NCBI GenBank assembly: GCA_963725035.1
Contig: CAVRWX010000018.1
Location: 310,001-374,000, forward strand
Length of the DNA: 64,000 nt
Source of the DNA: JALZKA01 sp963725035
GTDB taxonomy: Bacteria > Actinomycetota > Thermoleophilia > Solirubrobacterales > 70-9
Reading direction: 5' to 3'
Made by a program: the position numbers and the translations under genes. Shown in pieces: positions 31,693 through 39,727 of the stretch; the stretch's first letter is position 1; every line of letters begins with the position of its first letter. The notes below the pieces were generated by a model. The model made no database searches. It had not been told where the DNA came from and worked only from the letters and a program-made list of their open reading frames with translations.

Positions 31693-32360
31693 GCGGCGCG
31701 GTCCCGCGCTACGTCGCGATCATCACCGACGGCAACGGCCGCTGGGCCGAGCGCGAGGGTGTGCCGACCCTCGACGGCCACCGCGCCGGCGCCGACATCG
31801 TCAAGGAGCGCCTGCGCGACGCCGCGCGCCTGGGCATCGAGGAGCTGACCGTCTTCTCGTTTTCGACCGAGAACTGGCAGCGCTCCCCCGCGGAGGTGTC
31901 CGGCCTCATGCAGATGTTCGCCGAGCGCATCCGCTCCGAGACGCCCGAGCTCGACGAGGAGGGGGTGCGCATGCGCTTCATCGGGCGGCGCGAGGGCATC
32001 TCGGAAGAGCTCACCGAGCTCATGGACTGGGCCGAGCGCACCACAGCAGCAAACGAGCGCATCACGCTGTTCGTGGCTTTCAACTACGGCGGGCGCGCCG
32101 AGATCATCGACGCCGCGCGCAGCTTCCGCGGCTCGACGGAGGACGAGTTCCGGGCGCACCTCTACGCGCCCGACATGCACGACCCCGACCTCCTCATCCG
32201 CACCTCGGGCGAGCAGCGGATCTCGAACTACCTCCTTTGGCAGTGCGCGTACTCGGAGTTCCTCTTCCGGGACGAGCTCTGGCCGGACTTCACGCGCGAG
32301 GCCTTCGAGGAGTCCCTGGCCGAATACGAGAGCCGCCAGCGCCGCTTCGGCAGTCGCTAG
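31689..32360 (+). CDS. uppS: Isoprenyl transferase (undecaprenyl diphosphate synthase family)
   Basis: cis-Prenyltransferase that makes the lipid carrier for peptidoglycan. The 223-residue protein shows VAIITDGNGRWAERE (catalytic Asp), GHRAGADIV, ELTVFSFSTENWQRSP, LFVAFNYGGRAEIIDA and DLLIRTSGEQRISNYLLWQ. It is slightly shorter than E. coli UppS. Chain length cannot be read from sequence with confidence. Confidence 0.94.
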   Translation: MSGAVPRYVAIITDGNGRWAEREGVPTLDGHRAGADIVKERLRDAARLGIEELTVFSFSTENWQRSPAEVSGLMQMFAERIRSETPELDEEGVRMRFIGRREGISEELTELMDWAERTTAANERITLFVAFNYGGRAEIIDAARSFRGSTEDEFRAHLYAPDMHDPDLLIRTSGEQRISNYLLWQCAYSEFLFRDELWPDFTREAFEESLAEYESRQRRFGSR

Positions 32361-32362
32361 CC

Positions 32363-32426
32363 GGTGCCTGGCACCCGGTCCCTCTACGGCGACTCGAAGT
32401 GTCAGTAACGAGAGGTGCCTGGCACC
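32363..32426. repeat. REPIN-like element, second copy of the long form (family A)
   Basis: Arms GGTGCCTGGCACC at 32363-32375 and 32414-32426 flank a core beginning CGGTCCCTCTACGGC (32376-32390) and containing CGAAGTGT, as in the 13026 copy. It starts 3 bases after the uppS stop and ends 24 bases before the cdsA ATG. Confidence 0.85.
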
Positions 32427-32450
32427 TCCACGCCACATAGTGTTCCGCCC

Positions 32451-33341
32451 ATGAGCGAGCCGCCCCGGCGTCCACGACGCCGCCGCCCGTCTCCGCCACC
32501 GGCACGCCCCGAGGGCGGAGACCGGGCACCCCGCGGCCCCTTGCTCGCGCCCGAGACAATGGCGCGGCTCCTGTGGGCGATCCCTTGGGCGGCGCTTGCG
32601 ATCACGATCATCGTCGCGGGCGGCGGCATCTTCGCCGGGGTCATCTTCGTCATCGCGGCGACCTGCATCTCCGAGCTCTTCCACATGGCGAAGGTCACAC
32701 GCCCGTTCCCGGCCGTCGCGATGCTCGCCACGGCCGGCCTCATCGCCGCGGCCTACTTCGGCGATCAGTTCCAGATGGTGCTCGCACTAGTGGCGACCTT
32801 TCCGGTCCTCTTCGTCTTCATCGTCCTGAGGGGGCGTGTCAAGGGCGCGACGGTGGCTGCAGCCGTGACCGTGCTGGGGATCGTCTGGATCGGCCTTCCG
32901 TTCGCCCATGCCGTCCTGCTGATCGAACTCCCGAAGCACGGCCAGGCGCTCTTCATCGACGTCCTGATCGCGACGATCGTCGCCGACACCGCCGCCTACG
33001 CGGGCGGTCGCGCCTTCGGCCGCCACCCCCTCGCTGAGGCAATCTCTCCGTCGAAGACGGTCGAAGGCCTCGTCTTCGGCCTCGCGGGAGGAACCGCGGC
33101 GTTCTGGTTCGCCGGCCTCTACCAGGACTGGCTGCCCGGCACCGAGGCGCTGGCCATGGGCGCCGCCATCGCCCTCGTCGCCCCGATCGGCGACCTCTTC
33201 GAGTCCACGGTCAAGCGCGACCTGGGCGTCAAGGACTCCGGCACCGCCGTCGGCCCCCACGGAGGACTCCTGGACCGCCTGGACGCAGTCCTCTTCACGA
33301 TCGTGGCCGGCTACTACCTGTCGGTGCTGTTCCTGTACTGA
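32451..33341 (+). CDS. cdsA: Phosphatidate cytidylyltransferase CdsA
   Basis: Makes CDP-diacylglycerol. The 296-residue protein has an Arg/Pro-rich cytoplasmic N-terminus, about eight membrane helices, and the C-terminal CDS signature: HPLAEAISPSKTVEGLVFGL, PIGDLFESTVKRDLGVKDSG and HGGLLDRLDAVLF. Start at ATG 32451 (MSEPPRRPRRRR). The 117 bases after its stop, before the next hairpin repeat, hold no recognisable gene. Confidence 0.95.
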   Translation: MSEPPRRPRRRRPSPPPARPEGGDRAPRGPLLAPETMARLLWAIPWAALAITIIVAGGGIFAGVIFVIAATCISELFHMAKVTRPFPAVAMLATAGLIAAAYFGDQFQMVLALVATFPVLFVFIVLRGRVKGATVAAAVTVLGIVWIGLPFAHAVLLIELPKHGQALFIDVLIATIVADTAAYAGGRAFGRHPLAEAISPSKTVEGLVFGLAGGTAAFWFAGLYQDWLPGTEALAMGAAIALVAPIGDLFESTVKRDLGVKDSGTAVGPHGGLLDRLDAVLFTIVAGYYLSVLFLY

Positions 33342-33458
33342 GAGCGAAGCAGGAGACCGTCGGATTTCCAGCCCTGAAGCACAAGCACGAGCTCGACCTC
33401 CCGAGCAGCCACCAGGTACAAGCCGGAACGAGTGAGGTTCTTGCTTCCGGATCAATCT

Positions 33459-33509
33459 CGCCGAGAGTAGGAATTTCCACGTATATCGTGGAAATTCCAC
33501 TTCTCGGCG
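33459..33509. repeat. GGAATTTCC long hairpin repeat, copy 2 (family C)
   Basis: The most perfect copy: GGAATTTCCACG pairs with CGTGGAAATTCC around TATAT, and CGCCGAGA with TCTCGGCG outside. It lies between cdsA and dxr, 32 bases before the dxr ATG, so unlike copy 1 it is not in a convergent gap. Confidence 0.88.
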
Positions 33510-33541
33510 CGTGCGTCCGCCCGGCTCGTACCCTTTCCGCC

Positions 33542-34687
33542 ATGAAGCGTGTGGTCGTGCTCGGCTCCACCGGCTCGATCGGCGTGCAGGCGCTCGAGGT
33601 GATCGAGGCCGCTGGGGAAGACCTTCAACTGGTTGGCATCTCGGCTCATTCGAGCGCAGACGACGCGATCGCGCAGGCCGACAAGCACGGCGTCGAGCGC
33701 GTCGCGATCGCCGACCCCGACGTCGCCGAGCGGTGCGCGAACGAGCGCCCGGGCGTTCTCTCAGGCCCCGAGGGCGTGCGCGAGCTCGTGGCCACCTCCG
33801 AGGCCGACCTCGTCCTGAACGCGATCACCGGCTCGGCCGGCCTGGGGCCGACGATCGTGGCGCTCTCGGAGGGCATCGACCTGGCCCTTGCGAACAAGGA
33901 GAGCCTGGTCGTCGGCGGCGAATTGATCACCGCGCTGGCGGAGGCAACCCAGGCGAAGATCATCCCGGTCGACTCCGAGCACTCGGCGCTCTTTCAGCTC
34001 ATCAACGCCGAGGAGGCGCCGGGCACGGTCGAGAAGCTCGTCCTCACCGCCTCAGGTGGCCCCTTCCGCGAGCGGGAGGACCTGTCAGAGGTGACGATCG
34101 ACGAGGCGCTCGCGCACCCCACCTGGGACATGGGCGGGCGGATCACGATCGACTCGGCGACCCTCTTCAACAAGGGCCTGGAGCTGATCGAGGCCCACCA
34201 CCTCTTCAACGTGCCCTACGCGAACATCGACGTCGTCGTCCACCCGCAGTCGATCATCCACTCGCTGATCCACCTGAACGACGGCGCGTCGCTCGCGCAC
34301 CTGGGCTATCCGGACATGCGCGTGCCCATCTCCTACGCGCTGCACTACCCCGACAGGGCGGACGTGCCGCTGCCGTCACTCGACCTCGCTCAGCTCAAGA
34401 GCCTGACGTTCGAGGAGCCCGATCTTGAGCGCTTCCCGTGCCTGCGCCTGGCTCGTGAGGCGGGGGAGGCCGGCGGAACGGCGCCTTGCGTCCTCAACGC
34501 GGCGGACGAGGTAGCCGTCGGAGCGTTCCTCGGTGGAGAGATCCCGTTCACGGCTATCGCGCGGGTCGTCGCGCGTACCCTGGAAGAGATGCCAGCGGCG
34601 CCGCCGACACACTTCGACGACCTCATCGCGACCGACTCCGAGGCGCGCCGCCGCGCCGCCGAAGCGGTCGCGGCCGAGCCTTCATGA
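33542..34687 (+). CDS. dxr: 1-deoxy-D-xylulose-5-phosphate reductoisomerase Dxr
   Basis: Second step of the MEP isoprenoid pathway. The 381-residue protein has the NADPH-binding VVVLGSTGSIGVQALEV, LANKESLVVGGELI, the metal-binding PVDSEHSALFQL, LTASGGPFRERE and HPTWDMGGRITIDSATL. It overlaps rseP by 4 bases. Its presence with ispG in this cluster indicates that isoprenoids are made by the MEP route. Confidence 0.97.
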   Translation: MKRVVVLGSTGSIGVQALEVIEAAGEDLQLVGISAHSSADDAIAQADKHGVERVAIADPDVAERCANERPGVLSGPEGVRELVATSEADLVLNAITGSAGLGPTIVALSEGIDLALANKESLVVGGELITALAEATQAKIIPVDSEHSALFQLINAEEAPGTVEKLVLTASGGPFREREDLSEVTIDEALAHPTWDMGGRITIDSATLFNKGLELIEAHHLFNVPYANIDVVVHPQSIIHSLIHLNDGASLAHLGYPDMRVPISYALHYPDRADVPLPSLDLAQLKSLTFEEPDLERFPCLRLAREAGEAGGTAPCVLNAADEVAVGAFLGGEIPFTAIARVVARTLEEMPAAPPTHFDDLIATDSEARRRAAEAVAAEPS

Positions 34688-35748
34688 GCTGGTTCCTGGC
34701 ATTCGCGGGCTTCGCCGCCCTGGTCATCCTCCACGAGGCCGGGCACTTCACCGCGGCGAAGATGGTTGGCATGAAGGTGGAGCGCTTCTACCTCTTCTTC
34801 CCGCCCAAGCTTTTCTCGATCCAGCGGGGCGAGACCGAGTACGGGATCGGTGCGATCCCGCTCGGAGGCTTCGTGAAGATCACCGGGATGAACCCAGACG
34901 AGGAGATCCCGGCCGAGGACGCCCACCGCGCCTACTACGCGTCGCCCGTTTGGAAGCGGATCTTCGTGATCGCGGCCGGCCCGTTCGTGAACATCGTGAT
35001 CGCGTTCGTCATCTTCTTCGCCCTCTTCTCCACGGGAAACCAGGGCACCAATGAGGTATCGGCCGTCATGGACGACGGCGCCGCGGCCGGGATCCTCCAG
35101 CCCGGCGACGAGCTCCTTGCCGTGGACGGAGAGACCGGCGACTTCAACGCGTTGCGCGCGCAGATCGCAACGCACACGTGCGCGAACGACGCCGAGACGG
35201 ACGGCTGCGAGGCGGAGACGGCCGCGACGCTGACGATCCAGCGAAATGGCGAGGAGATCACGAGGACCGTCACGCCCACCTTCAGCGAGGACGCAAACAG
35301 GATGCTGGTCGGCTACGAGCCGGGCACCACGCCCGTCTCGGCCTCCGAGGCAGTCGGCCTCTCCACCGACGCCATGTGGGCGATCACGTCGGGCACCGCC
35401 GAGGTATTCGCCAACATCTTCGACGCCGAGCAGCGCAAGCAGATCTCGGGCGTGGTGGGCTCGTACGAGACGACCCGCCAGGCGATCGAGTTCGACGCGC
35501 GGCGCGCCCTCTTCATCCTGGGCGTGATCTCGCTCTCGCTCGCGATCATCAACCTCTTCCCGTTCCTGCCACTCGACGGTGGCCACATCTTCTGGTCGGT
35601 CGTCGAGAAGATCCGCGGCAGACCCGTCTCTTTCAGCGTCATGGAGCGCGCAAGCGTGCTGGGAATCGTCCTCGTAGCGATGCTGTTCGTGATCGGGCTC
35701 TCAAACGACATCGGCCGCCTGGGCGGCGAAGGCTTCGACATTCGCTAA
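34684..35748 (+). CDS. rseP: Site-2 protease family zinc metalloprotease RseP
   Basis: Intramembrane metalloprotease of 354 residues. The zinc site is HEAGH (about residues 18-22) in the first helix and LDGG in the C-terminal helix region INLFPFLPLDGGHIFW. A PDZ-like domain (DDGAAAGILQPGDELLAVDG) lies between. The GIGAIPLGGFVKITGM segment is typical. It probably cleaves anti-sigma factors or remnant signal peptides; substrates are not in evidence here. Confidence 0.95.
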   Translation: MSWFLAFAGFAALVILHEAGHFTAAKMVGMKVERFYLFFPPKLFSIQRGETEYGIGAIPLGGFVKITGMNPDEEIPAEDAHRAYYASPVWKRIFVIAAGPFVNIVIAFVIFFALFSTGNQGTNEVSAVMDDGAAAGILQPGDELLAVDGETGDFNALRAQIATHTCANDAETDGCEAETAATLTIQRNGEEITRTVTPTFSEDANRMLVGYEPGTTPVSASEAVGLSTDAMWAITSGTAEVFANIFDAEQRKQISGVVGSYETTRQAIEFDARRALFILGVISLSLAIINLFPFLPLDGGHIFWSVVEKIRGRPVSFSVMERASVLGIVLVAMLFVIGLSNDIGRLGGEGFDIR

Positions 35749-35766
35749 CTGCGGTAGTTTTTGGCT

Positions 35767-35785
35767 TGCTGACCAGACGGTCGGC
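35767..35785. promoter_or_regulatory. Candidate operator upstream of the acyl-CoA ligase gene
   Basis: CTGACCAGACGGTCGG contains the inverted repeat GACC-AGAC-GGTC about 40 bases upstream of the acyl-CoA ligase start. TetR-family regulators of fatty-acid degradation in actinobacteria recognise GACCG/CGGTC-type palindromes, so this could be such a site. No regulator gene is adjacent. Confidence 0.35.
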
Positions 35786-35820
35786 GAGTGCATAGACAAA
35801 CCGTAGGAGGAGTGAGCTTG

Positions 35821-37635
35821 ATGGAGGTCGCAACGGCCGGTACGCGTCACGCGAGTGGGGGGCCTGCCAAGGAGATGCAGTACCCGAGCCTGCCAATGGC
35901 CTTCGAGGCGCAGGTAGACCGCATCCCGGACGATGACGCGATCATCGATCCGACCCGCGACAAGACGCTTTCTTTCGCGGAGACCCGCGACATGGCCTAC
36001 CGCGTCGCAGGCGGCCTCAAGAGCCTCGGCATCGGCAAGGGCGACACCGTCGCGATCATGCTCAACAACCGCTGGGAGTTCATCCCGATCGACCTCGGCG
36101 CGGCTTACCTCGGCGGCGTCCCGTTCTCGATCTATCAAACGTCCTCGCCCGAGCAGATCCAGTACGTCTGCGAGGACGCCGCGGCGACGGTGATGATCAT
36201 CGAGTCGGCCTTCCTCGACGTCTTCAACGAGGCGAAGAAGGACCTTCCGGAGCTCGAGCACGTCATCGTGATCGACGGCGAGGGCGGCACGCATACGCTC
36301 GAAGACCTCGAAGGCATCGATCCGGACTTCAACGGGCGCGAGTCCGCCGAGGACATCGGCCCGGAGGACTTCCTCACGCTGATCTACACCTCGGGCACCA
36401 CCGGCCCGCCCAAGGGCGTTCAGCTGACGCAGCGCAACCTCATGACGCTCGTCGCGGGGCTCGACGACATGATCGACTTCCCCGAGCGCGGCTCCAAGGT
36501 CATCTCCTGGCTGCCCGCGGCGCATATCGCCGAGCGGGGAGCGAACTACTACCTGCCGATGATGAAGGGCGCCTCGGCAACGATCTGCGCCGATCCGCGC
36601 AAGGTCGTCGAGACGCTGCCCGAGGTCAATCCGACCTTCTTCTTCGCGGTGCCCCGCATCTGGGAGAAGGTCAAGGCAGGCCTCGAGGCAAAGCTCGCCG
36701 CCATCCCCGGCGAGGACGGCGAGAAGGCGCGCGCCGGCCTGGAGGCCGCGATCCAGAAGGTGAGGCTCGAGCAGGCCGGCGAGGAGGTCCCCGAGGAGCT
36801 CGCCGCCGGAGTCGCCGCCGCTGACGAGGCGATGTTCCAGCACCTGCGCAAGGCCCTTGGCCTGGACGAGGCTGCTTCCGTGAACGTGGGCGCCGCGCCC
36901 ACACCTGTCGAGGTGCTGGAGTTCTTCCACGCGATCGGCATCCCGATCGGCGAGCTCTGGGGCATGTCGGAGACGTGTGGCGCCGCCACCGTGAACCCGC
37001 CGGACAAGGTCAAGCTCGGCACCGTCGGCCCGCCCGTGGCCGGCGTCGAGATCAAGCTCGCCGAGGACGGCGAAGTGATGGTCAAGGGCGATCTCATCAT
37101 GGCCGGCTATCGCAACATGCCTGAGAAGACGGCCGAGACGATGGATGGCGACTGGCTCCTCACGGGAGACATCGGCGAGCTCGACGAGGACGGCTATCTC
37201 AAGATCGTCGACCGCAAGAAGGAGCTCATCATCAACGCGGCCGGCAAGAACATGTCGCCCGCGAACATCGAGTCGAAGCTCAAGGCCGCCAGCCCCCTCA
37301 TCGGGCAGGTAGCCGCGATCGGCGACGCGCGCCCGTACAACACGGCGCTGATCGTCCTCGACGCCGACTTCGCGCCCGCCTTCGCCGAGAAGCACGGGAT
37401 CGACGACGCCTCGCCCGAGGCGCTCGCCGAGAACGACGCGGTGCTCGAGGCGATTCAGGCCGGCGTTGACGAGGCGAACGCGAAGATGTCGCGGGTCGAG
37501 CAGATCAAGAAGTTCAAGGTCCTGCCGACCGAGTGGATGCCGGGAGGCGACGAGCTGACCCCGACGATGAAGCTCAAGCGCAAGCCCATCGCCGAGAAGT
37601 ACTCGGGCGAGATCGAGGAGCTCTACGAGGGCTGA
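35821..37635 (+). CDS. Long-chain fatty acid-CoA ligase (AMP-binding)
   Basis: 604 residues; activates fatty acids as CoA thioesters via acyl-AMP. Visible motifs are LTLIYTSGTTGPPKGVQLTQ (P-loop, about 186-205), LPAAHIAERGANYY, the A5-type GMSETCGAATVN, the A7 Asp in LLTGDIGELDEDGYLKIVDR and the C-terminal KELIINAAGKNMSP. The ATG at 35821 is preceded by AGGAGGA. It stands alone in the operon direction, after a 72-base gap with a possible operator, and begins the accessory block inserted between rseP and ispG. Confidence 0.93.
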   Translation: MEVATAGTRHASGGPAKEMQYPSLPMAFEAQVDRIPDDDAIIDPTRDKTLSFAETRDMAYRVAGGLKSLGIGKGDTVAIMLNNRWEFIPIDLGAAYLGGVPFSIYQTSSPEQIQYVCEDAAATVMIIESAFLDVFNEAKKDLPELEHVIVIDGEGGTHTLEDLEGIDPDFNGRESAEDIGPEDFLTLIYTSGTTGPPKGVQLTQRNLMTLVAGLDDMIDFPERGSKVISWLPAAHIAERGANYYLPMMKGASATICADPRKVVETLPEVNPTFFFAVPRIWEKVKAGLEAKLAAIPGEDGEKARAGLEAAIQKVRLEQAGEEVPEELAAGVAAADEAMFQHLRKALGLDEAASVNVGAAPTPVEVLEFFHAIGIPIGELWGMSETCGAATVNPPDKVKLGTVGPPVAGVEIKLAEDGEVMVKGDLIMAGYRNMPEKTAETMDGDWLLTGDIGELDEDGYLKIVDRKKELIINAAGKNMSPANIESKLKAASPLIGQVAAIGDARPYNTALIVLDADFAPAFAEKHGIDDASPEALAENDAVLEAIQAGVDEANAKMSRVEQIKKFKVLPTEWMPGGDELTPTMKLKRKPIAEKYSGEIEELYEG

Positions 37636-37642
37636 GCGCCGC

Positions 37643-37693
37643 CGCCGAGAGTAGGAATTCCCTCGAATAGCGTGGGTTTCCCTACTCTCGACG
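37643..37693. repeat. GGAATTTCC-type long hairpin repeat, diverged copy 3 (family C)
   Basis: Outer arms CGCCGAGAGTAGG and CCTACTCTCGACG pair over about 12 bases. The inner part has diverged to GAATTCCC and GGGTTTCC. It fills the gap between the acyl-CoA ligase stop and the next GTG start at 37695. Confidence 0.8.
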
Positions 37694-37694
37694 C

Positions 37695-38664
37695 GTGACG
37701 TCGCCGGGAGAAATAGCGCGCAAGGTCGCCCGCGGCATGCCCCGCCCGGTGCGCGAGGCGCTCCGCTCGGGTCGCAAGCGCTACCGCAGCGCTCGCTACC
37801 GACTGCGAGAGCGCTTCAGCCCAACCGTGCTCACGCACGCAGACGTCGAGTCCGCGCTCCGCGAGTGCGGACTGAGCGATGGCGACGCTTGCTTCATGCA
37901 GGCGGCTATGAGCGCCTTCGGCGCGTTCGAGAACGGCCCGGACACGGTGCTCGAGGCCGTCAGGGGCGTCGTCGGGGACGAAGGCCTGATCGCGATGCCC
38001 GCCTACTCGCTGACCGGGCCCGCGATCGAGCACCTCGCCGCGGACCCGCTTTTCGACCCTCGCACCACTCCGTCTCGCATGGGCGCCATCTCCGAGGGCT
38101 TCCGTCTCTCACCGGGCACCTTCCGCAGCATCCACCCGTCCCACTCCATGGCGGTCCGGGGGCGGGGAGCAGAGGAGATCGTCGCCGGGCACGAGACGGC
38201 GCCGACGCCGTTCGGAATTGGCACGCCGTTCCCGCGCATCGTCGAGCGTGACGCGCTTCAGCTCTTCTTCGGCTGTGGCACCGGGGCGATGACGATGTAC
38301 CACTCGTTCGAGTGCACGCGCGTGCCGCCGTTCCCGCTCGACGTTTTCGCCAGCCGCCGCTTCAAGGCGCGCTGCCTCGACCGGGACGGCAACGAGATCA
38401 CGGTCGAGACGCTCGTCCACAACCCGGTGCTCCACCCGGGCCGCATCGACTCGAACCCGCGCCTCCAGGACGGTCTACCGCGACGCCATCCTCGAAGCGG
38501 GAGGCCGCGCAGTGCAGCTCGGCCACGGCGAGATCATCGCGATCCGCCTGCCGGTCCTCTTCGAGGTCTTCGAGAGCCTGGTCCAGAGGGGCATCACGAT
38601 CTACGACGCCAAGGTGCCGGCAGAGCCTCCCACCATGCCGCCGCAGGACCGGGTCGATGGCTGA
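37695..38664 (+). CDS. AAC(3)-family N-acetyltransferase-like protein (frameshifted)
   Basis: The N-terminal 250 or so residues carry AAC(3)/YokD-fold signatures: FMQAAMSAFGAFENGPDTVL, LIAMPAYSLTGP, FRSIHPSHSMAVRGRGAEEI and HETAPTPFGIGTPF. An indel near 38465-38475 breaks the frame. The adjacent frame continues TVYRDAILEAGGRAVQLGHG, IRLPVLFEVFESLVQRGI and ends at 38664. Such enzymes transfer acetyl groups to amino-sugars. Chromosomal members without a resistance context usually modify cell-surface sugars, so an antibiotic-resistance role is not claimed. It overlaps the next gene by 8 bases. Confidence 0.78.
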
Positions 38665-39727
38665 ATCGGACGCGGGGGAGAGGGTCCGCGAGCTCATCGG
38701 CTTCGCGCTCGAGAAGCTGCCCTCGATGCGCCTGGACGACGGCGCCTTCTGTTACGAGGTGGCCGCGCCGGGACTCACGCCGTCCGGCAGCTCGCTGCGC
38801 TACACGCTGATCTGCCTGCTCGGCCTCCAGCGCGCGAAGGCGGCGGGCCTCGAGGTGCCGATCGACCCGGGGGAGCTCCGCGACCTCGTCATGGACCGGA
38901 TCGACGAGCCCGAGATGACGGCGGGCGATCTGGCTCTTCTCATGTGGGCGGACTCCCGCGCGGGAATGAGCAGGATCGACGCGATCGCGTTCCGCCTCCA
39001 CAAGAAGCTGGGCGCCGAGCTGCCCGACCTGGAAGGGCTTGAGCTCAGCTGGCTCGTGATCGGAGCCGCCGAGGCCGGCGCTTACGAGCTTTGCGACCTC
39101 GCCCTGGAGCGTCAACTCGAGCGCGCGAGCGCGCCGGGACGGCTCTTCACCCACCGCGACTCAGGCCGCCGCGCGCGCTTTCCCAACTTCGCGACCCAGA
39201 TCTACGGAGTGCTTGCGCTGGCGGTCGCCGCGCGCTGCGGTCACTTGCCCGATCGGGCGCTCGCGACGGCGCGGCGCGTTGCCGGCCGCCTGCTCGAGCT
39301 CCAGCGCCCCGACGGCGGCTGGCCGTGGATCTTCGACGCCAAGCGGGGCACGGTCGTCGAGCCCTACGAGATCTACTCCGTCCACCAGGACGCGATGGCG
39401 CCGATGGCTCTTCTGGAGCTCTCGGAGGTGACGGGCGAACCGAAATACCGCGACGCGGCGATCCGCGGCCTCGACTGGATCTTCGGCCAGAATGACCTCG
39501 ACCGCGAGATGCTCGACCGCAAGGCGGGGATTCTCTACCGCTCGATCCGCCGCAAGGGCGGGTTCGACCGCGCGCTTCTCTACGCCAACACCGCGACGTC
39601 GTCAGTTGGCCGCGCCGCATTGAGTGGCCTGCGCGGTCCGATCGAGCTCAACCCGACCGACCGTCCGTACCACCTGGGCTGGATCCTCGAGGCCTGGGCG
39701 GGCCGCGAGCCGGCTACCTCTTCTTGA
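38657..39727 (+). CDS. Alpha/alpha-barrel (prenyltransferase/terpene-cyclase-like fold) protein of unknown function
   Basis: 356 residues made of repeated helical pairs. The segment LLELQRPDGGWPWIFDAKRG resembles the QW-type repeats of squalene/prenyltransferase alpha/alpha barrels. EIYSVHQDAMAPMALLELSEVTGEPKY and RGLDWIFGQNDL also recall sugar-epimerase or GH88-type barrels. No DxDD cyclase motif is seen. The ATG at 38657 overlaps the acyltransferase gene, so the two are probably co-expressed and may act on the same glycan or lipid. Specific activity unknown. Confidence 0.65.
   Translation: MAESDAGERVRELIGFALEKLPSMRLDDGAFCYEVAAPGLTPSGSSLRYTLICLLGLQRAKAAGLEVPIDPGELRDLVMDRIDEPEMTAGDLALLMWADSRAGMSRIDAIAFRLHKKLGAELPDLEGLELSWLVIGAAEAGAYELCDLALERQLERASAPGRLFTHRDSGRRARFPNFATQIYGVLALAVAARCGHLPDRALATARRVAGRLLELQRPDGGWPWIFDAKRGTVVEPYEIYSVHQDAMAPMALLELSEVTGEPKYRDAAIRGLDWIFGQNDLDREMLDRKAGILYRSIRRKGGFDRALLYANTATSSVGRAALSGLRGPIELNPTDRPYHLGWILEAWAGREPATSS

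Noticed and set aside
31266..32684. A 472-codon minus-strand frame over frr, uppS and cdsA
   Set aside because: Antisense to three conserved housekeeping genes and low in complexity.
33342..33458. Possible small coding remnant between cdsA and the hairpin
   Set aside because: Open frames exist on both strands but none has a start, a ribosome-binding site or recognisable similarity.
35701..37395. A 564-codon minus-strand open frame opposite the acyl-CoA ligase
   Set aside because: Shadow of the ligase gene; no domain, atypical composition, no ribosome-binding site.
37695..38664. Aminoglycoside resistance gene
   Set aside because: Family resemblance only; chromosomal, frameshifted, no mobile or resistance context.
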